Shown one piece after another: positions 24,947-32,854 of a stretch of 64,000 bases of DNA. Below the pieces are notes generated by a model, which saw only the letters and a list, made by a program, of their open reading frames with translations, was not told where the DNA came from and searched no databases. The position numbers and the translations under genes were made by a program. Source of the stretch: Tellurirhabdus bombi (GTDB lineage: Bacteria > Bacteroidota > Bacteroidia > Cytophagales > Spirosomataceae); the NCBI RefSeq assembly GCF_021484805.1, contig NZ_CP090557.1:1686001-1750000 (forward strand), written 5' to 3'. The first letter of the stretch is position 1. Each line of letters begins with the position of its first letter.

Positions 24947-26602
24947 ATGAAAAAACGTTTCACTATTGCGGCGGCTACGGCGTTGTTGGCTGGTGGGCTG
25001 GGTTTTATGTCCTTCAAGCAGGACGACCGCTTCTTCGAGATTGCCAAAAACCTGGATATTTTCGCCACGCTGTTCAAAGAGCTGAACCTGTACTACGTCG
25101 ATGAGGTCAATCCAAATCGCATGGTCAAGAGCAGCATCGATGCCATGCTAAAGGCGCTGGACCCCTATACCAATTTTTACGCCGAAGACGAGATTGAAGA
25201 TTACATGACCATGACGACGGGCCGTTACAACGGTATCGGTGCACTCATCGGCCAACGGCAGGGAAAAAGCATCGTTATGATGATTTATGACGGAACACCT
25301 GCTGAAAAGTCTGGTCTGCGAATTGGCGACGAGATTGTTAAAGTAGATGGAGTAGACATCAAAACCCGCCGCGATTCCGATGCCGACAAATTGCTCCGTG
25401 GTCAGACCAATACGGCAGTCAAACTGACCGTGAAGCGGTTGGGTGCCAAAGATCCGTTGGACCTGGCGATTCCCCGCGACGTGGTGAAAATGACCAACGT
25501 GCCTTATTATGGTATGTTGTCGGCAGACGTTGGTTACATCGATCTGAAGGATTTTACCGCGACGGCTTCGCGTGAAGTGCGGAATGCTTTTGTAGAGCTG
25601 AAGGGCAAAGGAATGAAAAAGCTGGTGCTCGACGTTCGTGAAAATCCGGGCGGACTCTTGAACATGTCCATCGATATTGCCAACATTTGGGTCCCGAAAG
25701 ATTCTGAAATTGTTACGACTAAAGGTAAAGTCACCGAGTGGAATAAGACATACACGGCACTCAATCCCTCGCTGGATTTGGATATTCCCATCGTTGTCCT
25801 GACCAATAGCCGGAGTGCATCGGCGGCTGAAATTGTTTCGGGTGTTATTCAGGATTACGACCGCGGCGTACTGATCGGCCAGCGTACCTACGGCAAAGGA
25901 TTGGTACAGACAACGCGGGAATTGTCTTTTAACACCAAGCTGAAAATCACCACGGCGAAATATTACATTCCTAGCGGGCGCTGTATTCAGGCCATTGACT
26001 ACAGCCATCGAAATACGGACGGGAGCGTTGGGAAGATTCCAGATTCGTTGAAAACGGCCTTCAAAACGAAAAATGGCCGTGTCGTTTACGACGGCGGGGG
26101 AGTAACGCCCGATATTCCAACGGAGGCAGTGGTTCCGACGCCTATTGCGTTGAGTCTGACTAACAAAGGATTGATTTTCGATTATGCCGTTAAATACCAC
26201 AACGAGCATCCGACTATAAAACCTGCCCGCGAGTTTCGCCTGACCGATGCCGAGTACAAAGATTTTGAGAACTGGCTCAAAGATAAGGAGTACGACTACA
26301 CTACGCAGGTCGAAAAAGACTTGGGTACGCTGGAAGCATCGGCCAAAAAAGAGAAAAACTTCGACCAGATTCAGGATCAGTTGAAAGCGTTGAAAGCAAA
26401 GGTGTCCCACAGCAAAGACACCGACCTGATGACGTTTAAAAGCGAAATCAAGGGGTTGCTGGAGCAGGAAATAGCGGGTCATTATTACCTGCAAAAGGGT
26501 CTGAAAGAAGCTTCCTTCGCGACCGATCCGGAGATCAAGGCAGCGCTGGACCTGTTCAAAGACATGAACAAATACCAGGCAACCTTAAAAGGCGGCAAGT
26601 AA
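24947..26602 (+). CDS. S41 family carboxy-terminal processing protease
   Basis: A 551-residue exported serine protease of the CtpA/Prc type. The N-terminal hydrophobic segment (AAATALLAGGLGFMSF) is a signal peptide or anchor. A PDZ domain follows (about residues 85-170, with YDGTPAEKSGLRIGDEIVKVDG). The catalytic domain has DVRENPGG, the nucleophile Ser in NSRSASAAEI and the Lys in QRTYGKGLVQ. A C-terminal helical extension of about 130 residues is typical of Bacteroidota S41 proteins. It should cleave proteins from their C-termini in the periplasm. It is followed by a strong terminator. Confidence 0.95.
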   Translation: MKKRFTIAAATALLAGGLGFMSFKQDDRFFEIAKNLDIFATLFKELNLYYVDEVNPNRMVKSSIDAMLKALDPYTNFYAEDEIEDYMTMTTGRYNGIGALIGQRQGKSIVMMIYDGTPAEKSGLRIGDEIVKVDGVDIKTRRDSDADKLLRGQTNTAVKLTVKRLGAKDPLDLAIPRDVVKMTNVPYYGMLSADVGYIDLKDFTATASREVRNAFVELKGKGMKKLVLDVRENPGGLLNMSIDIANIWVPKDSEIVTTKGKVTEWNKTYTALNPSLDLDIPIVVLTNSRSASAAEIVSGVIQDYDRGVLIGQRTYGKGLVQTTRELSFNTKLKITTAKYYIPSGRCIQAIDYSHRNTDGSVGKIPDSLKTAFKTKNGRVVYDGGGVTPDIPTEAVVPTPIALSLTNKGLIFDYAVKYHNEHPTIKPAREFRLTDAEYKDFENWLKDKEYDYTTQVEKDLGTLEASAKKEKNFDQIQDQLKALKAKVSHSKDTDLMTFKSEIKGLLEQEIAGHYYLQKGLKEASFATDPEIKAALDLFKDMNKYQATLKGGK

Positions 26603-26623
26603 TTACCGACTGTTTGTATTTTT

Positions 26624-26672
26624 GTCATGCCGATACTGGGTTTTCGCCCAACTATCGGCATGACTTGTTTTT
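26624..26672 (+). terminator. Rho-independent terminator directly before tsaB
   Basis: A perfect 12-bp outer stem (26624-26635 with 26653-26664) and a 4-bp inner TGGG/CCCA stem are followed by a T-rich tail. It ends 3 nt before the tsaB ATG, so no space remains for a separate promoter; see the finding on this arrangement. Confidence 0.85.
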
Positions 26673-26675
26673 ATT

Positions 26676-27371
26676 ATGGCACTTATTCTAAGTATTGATA
26701 CGTCCACTACCGTCTGTTCGGTAGCCCTGCACCAAGACGGCAATTTGTTAGCGGCTTACGAATTACTCGCGGAGAAATCATCTTCGGGGATGTTAACCAC
26801 CCTGATTCGTGATGCGGTGCAGCATACCGGGCATCAATTGCCGGACCTCGACGCGGTTGCCGTGGCCAAAGGCCCTGGTTCTTATACGGGCTTACGGATT
26901 GGCGTATCGACGGCCAAAGGCTTGTGTTTTGCGCTGGATAAGCCGATGATTGCCATCAACACCCTGGAAGCGATGGCGCGCCAGATGGGCGCTTTTTACT
27001 CCCCGGCGCACGGCCTATGCCCCATGATTGACGCCCGGCGCATGGAGGTTTATTCCGCGGTTTATATGACTGATGGTCAGGAGATAGAAGCAACCGCCGC
27101 AACCATTGTCGATGAGCATTCGTTTGCTGAGGTGCTGGCGCAGCGTCCTGTTGTATTTTTTGGCAATGGTGCCGCCAAATGCAAGCCAGTCTTGAGCCAT
27201 CAGGAAAACGCTATTTTCCCGGAAAGGCTGATTCATCCTTCGGCCAGAACGATTGGTGAACTGGCGGCCCTGGCCTACGCTGACACGAAGTTTGAAAACG
27301 TAGCCTTATTCGAGCCGTTTTACCTGAAAGATTTTGTGGGAACCAAGCCCCGGAAAGCAATTGTTCAATGA
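26676..27371 (+). CDS. tsaB: tRNA N6-threonylcarbamoyladenosine biosynthesis protein TsaB
   Basis: A 231-residue ASKHA-fold protein. It has LILSIDTSTTVCSVAL at the N-terminus and the TsaB signature VAKGPGSYTGLRIGVSTAKGL. It forms a complex with TsaD and TsaE that makes t6A at position 37 of ANN-decoding tRNAs; it is a scaffold rather than the catalytic subunit. It overlaps the following DUF2480 gene by 4 bp. The terminator-like hairpin ending 3 nt upstream is unusual. Confidence 0.95.
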   Translation: MALILSIDTSTTVCSVALHQDGNLLAAYELLAEKSSSGMLTTLIRDAVQHTGHQLPDLDAVAVAKGPGSYTGLRIGVSTAKGLCFALDKPMIAINTLEAMARQMGAFYSPAHGLCPMIDARRMEVYSAVYMTDGQEIEATAATIVDEHSFAEVLAQRPVVFFGNGAAKCKPVLSHQENAIFPERLIHPSARTIGELAALAYADTKFENVALFEPFYLKDFVGTKPRKAIVQ

Positions 27372-27886
27372 GTATGGAAACCGAAATTATTAACCGCGTC
27401 GCCAAAAGTGGCCTGCAAACGCTGGATCTGGAAGATTACTACCATACAGGGGAGCGGATCGTTTATGACCTGAAGGATAATCTGTATATGGGGCTGATTC
27501 TGAAAGAAAAAGACTTTCGGGATTTCCTGAAGTCCCACGACTGGAGCCAGTATGCGGGCAAAAATGTGGCCATTACGTGCTCTGAAGATGCCATTGTACC
27601 GACTTGGGCGTATATGCTGCTAACCCTGAACTTGCAACCGCACGCCAATCTGGTGGTCTACGGCTCGCTGCAAGATCTGGAAGAAAAACTTTATTTTGAC
27701 GCCATTGCCAAAATTGACATCGAATCGTTTCGGGACACGAAGCTGGTTGTAAAGGGATGCAGCAAAGTGCCGGTTCCAACGGCGGCCTACGTTGAAGTGA
27801 CTCGTTTGTTGCAACCCGTGGTTCAGAGTTTGATGTTTGGCGAGCCGTGCAGTACTGTGCCGTTGTATAAGCGTCCGAAAGCTTAA
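27368..27886 (+). CDS. DUF2480 family protein
   Basis: A 172-residue soluble protein conserved in Bacteroidota. Recognisable stretches are INRVAKSGLQTLDLEDYY, KEKDFRDFLKSHDWSQY, and a C-terminal KGCSKVPVPTAAYVEVT followed by PVVQSLMFGEPCSTVPLYKR. No enzyme motif is known. It overlaps tsaB by 4 bp and so is translationally coupled to it. Its stop shares the tetranucleotide TTAA with the stop of the convergent lipoprotein gene. Confidence 0.88.
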   Translation: MSMETEIINRVAKSGLQTLDLEDYYHTGERIVYDLKDNLYMGLILKEKDFRDFLKSHDWSQYAGKNVAITCSEDAIVPTWAYMLLTLNLQPHANLVVYGSLQDLEEKLYFDAIAKIDIESFRDTKLVVKGCSKVPVPTAAYVEVTRLLQPVVQSLMFGEPCSTVPLYKRPKA

Positions 27887-28743
27887 CGGTTGTAAATAAA
27901 TTCTTCGTAACTGCCGTCGTCGTAAATCATGCGTTTGGGGTAGCCATCGGGGCGGTACTCGAAGCGCCACCGATGTTCGGAAACCCTTGGAATACCGCTC
28001 ACTTCAAAAGTGCGGGTAACAACCTGGCGGGTTATGTTATTGGTATTGCGGTCGTAAACTATTTCATTCCGCCCCGTGGTGTGATACGGATTCGGTTTCT
28101 GATCGTGTTCATAAACGGTTGTACTGATTAAATCGAGCTGGCCGTTTGTGGTGGCGTAGTATTTCTCGGTTTGCACGTTTCCGGCTGCATCATACGCATA
28201 GGTGGTATAAGACCCCAAAACGTTAGTCGGTGCATAGATACTGATCTTGACAATCTGTTGGTTCGCGTTGTATTCGTACAGGGAATAACTGCGGTATTCA
28301 GTTGCTTTATCCTGGGCAAGATAAGATCGACGCCATTTTGCCTGATTGGCTGGATTATGGACAATCTCCAGATACGAACTTAATTTTAAAGGCTGATTGC
28401 TTGGAGTGGAACTTGAAAACAGATTGGTGCTGTAGAGTTCGGCTCGTAGAGTACTGTCATTTGGCCAATGGTACGTCACTTTGCTTTCCAGACCATTCGG
28501 GCCATTATTGAACTCCAGCAAACGTCCGGCGGCGTTGTAGACAAAAGTAGAAACAGAAGTACGATTGGTCGTGTAACGGCTTTCCAGGAGGCGAAATCCA
28601 GCCGGCGAAGCCGAGGGCGTATTCGTCCGCTTCGATTCAACCGAAAGCGGGTCGCCAGTCAACAAAGGTTCCGGCGTAGAGTCTTTGGGGCCACAACTTC
28701 CAAGAGCTACCAGTAGTACCGCAATCAGGGAGAGTTTTTTCAT
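27883..28743 (-). CDS. Lipoprotein with YD-repeat-like strands
   Basis: A 286-residue protein. The N-terminal signal ends in LGSC, so it is a lipoprotein. The mature part shows repeated beta-strand units of the form Y-x-YDAAGNVQTEKYY, FVYNAAGRLLEFNN and FEYRPDGYPKRMIYDD, which resemble single YD/RHS repeats. It is far too short for an RHS toxin shell and has no toxin domain; Bacteroidota genomes contain many such small secreted proteins of unknown role. It converges on DUF2480 with overlapping stop codons. Confidence 0.8.
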   Translation of the reverse strand: MKKLSLIAVLLVALGSCGPKDSTPEPLLTGDPLSVESKRTNTPSASPAGFRLLESRYTTNRTSVSTFVYNAAGRLLEFNNGPNGLESKVTYHWPNDSTLRAELYSTNLFSSSTPSNQPLKLSSYLEIVHNPANQAKWRRSYLAQDKATEYRSYSLYEYNANQQIVKISIYAPTNVLGSYTTYAYDAAGNVQTEKYYATTNGQLDLISTTVYEHDQKPNPYHTTGRNEIVYDRNTNNITRQVVTRTFEVSGIPRVSEHRWRFEYRPDGYPKRMIYDDGSYEEFIYNR

Positions 28744-28805
28744 GACAGTCAGGGTTTTAGATCTGGACCCCTTTCCAGTTGGATGCGTTGGAATACCCTA
28801 AAAAA

Positions 28806-29381
28806 TCAGACCAGTCGAAAGCTTTTTCGGTGCCACTGGCAGGGGCCGTGCTGCCGAATGCCTTCCCGGTGGATGGGTGTCGGATAGCCCACGTTTTTGG
28901 CCCAGCCATACTGCGGAAACGCTTCGCTTAATTTCTCCATTAGCTCATCCCGGTAACATTTGGCCAGAACGGAAGCCGCCGCAATGGACAAAAATTTGGA
29001 GTCGCCTTTGACGATGCACGTATGCGGAATCAGGGGGTAAGGCCGAAAGCGATTTCCGTCAACCAATAGGTGTTCGGGCTGCGGAGAGAGCAATTCAACG
29101 GCTCGGTGCATGGCCAGAAAACTGGCCTGGGAGATATTGATCTGATCAATCACCTCATTGGACACCTCCGTGACGGCCCAGCTTATGGCATCCCGCTCAA
29201 TCTCAACGCGTAGTTTATCCCGCAAAGAACGACTCAATAATTTAGAGTCAGTGAGTTTGGTATGGGTATAATCGGAGGGCAAAATAACGGCAGCCGCTAC
29301 CACCGGCCCCGCCAGACAGCCCCGGCCAACCTCATCAAGACCCGCCTCAATAACCTGATTATTATAACACGATCGTAGCAT
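28806..29381 (-). CDS. rnhB: Ribonuclease HII
   Basis: A 191-residue endonuclease that removes ribonucleotides and RNA from RNA-DNA hybrids. The catalytic motif is AGLDEVGRGCLAGPVVAAAV near the N-terminus. Further motifs are SILAKxxRD-like AASVLAKCYRDELM and the C-terminal YGWAKNVGYPTPIHR. I use the ATG at 29381, whose A overlaps the last base of the batA stop (TGATG), rather than the TTG one codon earlier. It is the last gene of the DUF58/BatA operon, an unusual place for it. Confidence 0.96.
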   Translation of the reverse strand: MLRSCYNNQVIEAGLDEVGRGCLAGPVVAAAVILPSDYTHTKLTDSKLLSRSLRDKLRVEIERDAISWAVTEVSNEVIDQINISQASFLAMHRAVELLSPQPEHLLVDGNRFRPYPLIPHTCIVKGDSKFLSIAAASVLAKCYRDELMEKLSEAFPQYGWAKNVGYPTPIHREGIRQHGPCQWHRKSFRLV

Positions 29382-30394
29382 CAATCTTCCAGAATATTTC
29401 CAAATATGGTACTCTTCAACAACAGAATGAGCAACAGAAAAACGATTGCCCAGTAAAGATAAACGCGGTAGTAATCTTTAATATCCTTATAAGTCTTTGT
29501 CTTGACAGGGGCTTTTTCCAGCCGGTCAATTTCCCGAAACACGGTTTGCAGCCGCCGGGCGTCAGTTGCGCGGAAAAAGGTGCCGCCGCCAATCCCCGCA
29601 ATGGTGGTCAGAATGCCTTCGTCAATGGTTACCGCCGAAGCAAGGGCACCCAGGCGAGGGATTTCGGGCCTGCCAACAGCGATGGTATAAATCCGAATGT
29701 TGAACGCCTTGGCTAATCGCGCCACAATGATCGGATCGAGGTTTCCGGCTGTATTATCGCCATCGCTCAGTAAAATAACGACCTTACTTTTTGAGGCCGA
29801 TTCCCGCATCCGGTTGATACACACCGCCAACGCACTACCAATGGCGGTGCCGGATGTTTTGATCATGCTGTCGTCAAGGTCCGTTAGGTAGCTGTTCAAG
29901 AGGTCATGGTCGGTGGTTAAAGGGCACAGAGAAAAAGCTTCTCCGGCAAAAATAACCAGCCCCATCCGGTCGTCGGGGCGGCTGCGGACAAAAAGCTGTG
30001 CTACCCGTTTAGCCGCCGCCAGGCGGTTGGGTTTCAGGTCCGTTTCGTTCATCGAAGAGGAAATATCGAGCGCCAGAATCACGTCAATTCCCTCCGAAAT
30101 ATTTTCAGTTTGTTCCCGTACAATCTGGGGGCGGGCCAGCGCCATGAGAATAAGCGTCATTCCAATAACCAGACAAATACCCGGTAGGTGCCGAAGTGAA
30201 GTGATCAGGCTTGGTTTCAATTTTCCGCGACTAAAAGCCACGCCCAACCGTTGCTTGGACCGATTTTGCAGCAGCGAACGTAGCCCAAACAGCAGGAGCA
30301 AGGCCGGAATACCGTACAGATAATACGGCGATTCCCAGCTAAATTGCCGAAGCTGCGACAAGGTGAACCATTTCCAGGAGAGCCAATCAATCAT
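29381..30394 (-). CDS. BatA-like VWA domain membrane protein
   Basis: A 337-residue protein using the ATG at 30394 (MIDWLSWKWFTL), which overlaps the preceding gene by 8 bp; a longer frame up to 30532 would lie inside that gene. Membrane helices are near residues 22-36, 70-90 and at the C-terminus (YWAIVFLLLILLLK). The von Willebrand A domain between them has an intact MIDAS: LALDISSSM, then TSGTAIGSAL and LLSDGDNTAG. BatA proteins are part of the MoxR/Bat envelope system (aerotolerance locus of Bacteroides fragilis). The usual batB, batC, batD and batE partners are not adjacent. Confidence 0.9.
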   Translation of the reverse strand: MIDWLSWKWFTLSQLRQFSWESPYYLYGIPALLLLFGLRSLLQNRSKQRLGVAFSRGKLKPSLITSLRHLPGICLVIGMTLILMALARPQIVREQTENISEGIDVILALDISSSMNETDLKPNRLAAAKRVAQLFVRSRPDDRMGLVIFAGEAFSLCPLTTDHDLLNSYLTDLDDSMIKTSGTAIGSALAVCINRMRESASKSKVVILLSDGDNTAGNLDPIIVARLAKAFNIRIYTIAVGRPEIPRLGALASAVTIDEGILTTIAGIGGGTFFRATDARRLQTVFREIDRLEKAPVKTKTYKDIKDYYRVYLYWAIVFLLLILLLKSTIFGNILED

Positions 30395-31304
30395 TTGTCG
30401 GTAATTTTTTTTGTTGAGCTTCGGCGATTTTGGCCCGTTGCCGTTGGTAGGAATGGTCCGCAATTTCGCGCAGAACTCGCAGCGAAGCCTGGGTTTGGTC
30501 AGAGTACATACCGCCATACACAACGCCATCAATCTCTTTCAGAGCGTCGGCTAGCCGATCATCCAGCATGGAATCGGCCATTTCGCGGGTGGTCATGGTC
30601 GAAAAAGGTTTGTCTTCCAGCCATTCCAGGTATTCTTTCCAGATAATGATTGTTTTTCCAACGCTTTCAGAAGCCGTATCTGGATTCAGGTTTCGCGTCA
30701 GACGCAGGTAGGCCCGTTCAAACTCCTGGTGTTGCCGACGCATTCGATACAGCGCCAGTCGGGTGTTGATCGCCTTACCAAATAAGAGATAAACAACACC
30801 CGCCACCGCCACGATGCCCGCCAGAATAGTCAGCAAAAACGGGTAGTTCATTTGCTGGCGCAAAGCAATTACCTGCGTTTCCGTGGAAAGTTGCAGGGTG
30901 TCGAGCCGGGTTGTCTGAATGCGTTCTCTGAGGTAGATCGTGTCTGTATTGGAAAAAAAAGCCGTGCAATCCTGCGGGCTGTTTACCGTAAAAACAGGCA
31001 CCCGAAGCTGTTGCGCTTGACCTGTTTCAAACGAAACCAATGTATAGACAACGCTGTCTAGGCTACCGGTAGCATCCGTGGAGGTCGTAAAAATATCAAC
31101 GTCCCGAACCAGAAACGGCCTGAAATGGCGGGCTGTATCCGGAAAAAGGAGTTCCAGACTGGCCGGATGGCGTACCCGCAATGAATACTGAAAAGGCTGC
31201 CCAATCTCCATCGTATCCGTCAGGAAAACCCCGCGAGGTGCCTGGGCAACCGTTGGATTTACCCCGAAAAAGAAACCAAGCAGAAAAAAGACAATCCATT
31301 TCAT
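30387..31304 (-). CDS. BatD-like / DUF4381-like membrane protein
   Basis: A 305-residue protein with a signal peptide (MKWIVFFLLGFFFGVNPTVAQ), an extracytoplasmic beta domain of about 130 residues (GQPFQYSLRVRHPAS), one membrane helix (FLLTILAGIVAVAGVVYLLF) and a cytoplasmic helical tail. The tail has WKEYLEWLEDKPFSTMTTREMA and DGVVYGGMYSD. Proteins of this build occupy the place between DUF58 and BatA in Bacteroidota. No catalytic motif. It overlaps DUF58 upstream by 4 bp and BatA downstream by 8 bp. Confidence 0.8.
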   Translation of the reverse strand: MKWIVFFLLGFFFGVNPTVAQAPRGVFLTDTMEIGQPFQYSLRVRHPASLELLFPDTARHFRPFLVRDVDIFTTSTDATGSLDSVVYTLVSFETGQAQQLRVPVFTVNSPQDCTAFFSNTDTIYLRERIQTTRLDTLQLSTETQVIALRQQMNYPFLLTILAGIVAVAGVVYLLFGKAINTRLALYRMRRQHQEFERAYLRLTRNLNPDTASESVGKTIIIWKEYLEWLEDKPFSTMTTREMADSMLDDRLADALKEIDGVVYGGMYSDQTQASLRVLREIADHSYQRQRAKIAEAQQKKLPTND

Positions 31305-32167
31305 TTTTGTTGCCGGACACGGAAGAGTTCAATGAGTCGGGGTACGTAATCTTCCTGCGCGTCGAGGGCAACGTAGTTGGCGTTGTATTGGCGACAAAGC
31401 CGCTCAAGCTGTTGCTGACTTTCCCGGAAAGTTTGCCGCTGTTGTTCCCGAAACGCCGAAGAGGATGTATTTATCCAGACTGTCTGGCGGCTTTCGGTAT
31501 CATAAACGGGAATAATGCCCAGTCGAGGAAGGGCGGTTTCGCGACGGTCGTACATATGCACAACCACCAGATCATGTTTGCGCGCCAGTGCTTTCAGGTT
31601 GTGTTCGTAATTGGTATCAATAAAGTCAGAAATCAGAATAACGACACTTTTGCGTTTCAGCACGTTCAGGGCAAATAGCAGGGCACCCGCCAGGTCTGTT
31701 TTAACCGACTCCGGTTGCAGCTTATACAAATTCATAATGAGCTGATAACCGTGCTTCATGCTGCTGGACGGCTTGATGTATTTTTCCTTCTGGTTGGAAA
31801 AGCAATACAGCCCAACATGGCTGGCCTCCCGGATGGCCGACATGGTCAGGACGCCGCAGACTTCTTTGGTAGTGTCCAATTTGGAACGCTCAGAAGTGCC
31901 AATTTCCTGCGAAGCGCTGACATCGACAACGAAAAATACGGTCTGGTCTTTTTCTTCCCGAAAAATCTTTACAAACGTACCGTGTCCTTTCGAAGATACG
32001 TTCCAGTCGATGGCGCGCACGTCATCGCCATACTGATACGTCCGCAAGTCGCTAAATTCCAGCCCCGACCCTTTAAAGATCGAGTGGAAATTGCCGCGCA
32101 TCTGGGAATTTACGGCTTTTCGGATGCGGATTTCGTATTTATAAAGCTTCTTCAGGAATTCGTCCAT
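31301..32167 (-). CDS. Soluble DUF58 domain protein of the BatA operon
   Basis: A 288-residue cytoplasmic DUF58 protein without membrane helices, unlike the DUF58 at 9903-11240. The signature is FSDLRTYQYGDDVRAIDWNVSSK, followed by a VWA-like domain (VFFVVDVSASQ, then SVVILISDFID). This form normally follows a moxR gene. Here no moxR precedes it: the next gene upstream is on the other strand, 149 bp away. It is first in the operon with the BatD-like gene, batA and rnhB. Confidence 0.92.
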   Translation of the reverse strand: MDEFLKKLYKYEIRIRKAVNSQMRGNFHSIFKGSGLEFSDLRTYQYGDDVRAIDWNVSSKGHGTFVKIFREEKDQTVFFVVDVSASQEIGTSERSKLDTTKEVCGVLTMSAIREASHVGLYCFSNQKEKYIKPSSSMKHGYQLIMNLYKLQPESVKTDLAGALLFALNVLKRKSVVILISDFIDTNYEHNLKALARKHDLVVVHMYDRRETALPRLGIIPVYDTESRQTVWINTSSSAFREQQRQTFRESQQQLERLCRQYNANYVALDAQEDYVPRLIELFRVRQQK

Positions 32168-32316
32168 GCCTGATTTGGTTAACTAGATAGGAACGCAGTT
32201 CCGTTAAAGGTAAACGAAAGAAACCGGCAGAAATAGATTTTTGTCGGCCTTAATTGCGGTAAGTAGTGTTCCTATAAATTTCCGACCTTTGTGTAAAAGG
32301 CATTTTGACAAAATTA

Positions 32317-32835
32317 ATGAAAACAAAAGAAGAAGCACATCACTACCGAAAACAGAGGCTGAGTGTGATTTGGGTCATTGGCATATTGCTGTTTGCCTGG
32401 TCGTGTCAGACCACCTCCGAGACAACGCCCAGTGATGTGTTGCCGGAAGACAAAATGGCGGAGGTGCTTACCGAAATACACCTGGCGGAAGCGAAAGCCA
32501 GTAAGTTAGGCGTAATCTCGGCCGATTCGACTACCCTGATTTACAAGCGCCTGGAAAGCCAGATTTACAAAAAGCACAAAATTGATACGGCGGCTTATTT
32601 CAGAAGCTACAGATATTACTCTTCGAATCCGGCTAAAATGGCCGATGTCTATAAGCAGGTTACAGAAAAATTACAGATACAGGATAGCTTGCAAAGGCTG
32701 AAGGCGGCACCAACCCCGACGCCGAAAAAAGACAGCTTATCCAAAAAAGCGAACGATAGTTTACGGGTAAAGCCATCGCTCAAAAAATTGAAGCTGAGAG
32801 AGCAACTAAAAATCGAACGCACGCCCCAAAGCTGA
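32317..32835 (+). CDS. DUF4296 domain lipoprotein
   Basis: A 172-residue protein from ATG 32317; a TTG four codons upstream is a weaker start. The basic N-terminus is followed by a hydrophobic segment ending AWSC, a lipobox. The DUF4296 domain follows: DVLPEDKMAEVLTEIHLAEA, then YKKHKIDTAAYFRSYRYYSSNP. The C-terminal 45 residues are Lys-rich and low in complexity (PTPTPKKDSLSKKANDSL). Function unknown; it is widespread in Bacteroidota. It lies 19 bp before hemG and may be cotranscribed with it. Confidence 0.87.
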   Translation: MKTKEEAHHYRKQRLSVIWVIGILLFAWSCQTTSETTPSDVLPEDKMAEVLTEIHLAEAKASKLGVISADSTTLIYKRLESQIYKKHKIDTAAYFRSYRYYSSNPAKMADVYKQVTEKLQIQDSLQRLKAAPTPTPKKDSLSKKANDSLRVKPSLKKLKLREQLKIERTPQS

Positions 32836-32854
32836 GGCACCAACGCATAAAATA

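Noticed and set aside
25148-26494. A 448-codon open frame on the minus strand
   Set aside because: It lies wholly antisense to the S41 protease gene, whose motifs are unmistakable. The antisense product has no recognisable domain; it is a by-product of codon usage.
27883-28743. YD-repeat protein as an RHS/polymorphic toxin
   Set aside because: Only a few degenerate YD-like strands, 286 residues in total, with no RHS core signature, toxin domain or immunity gene nearby.
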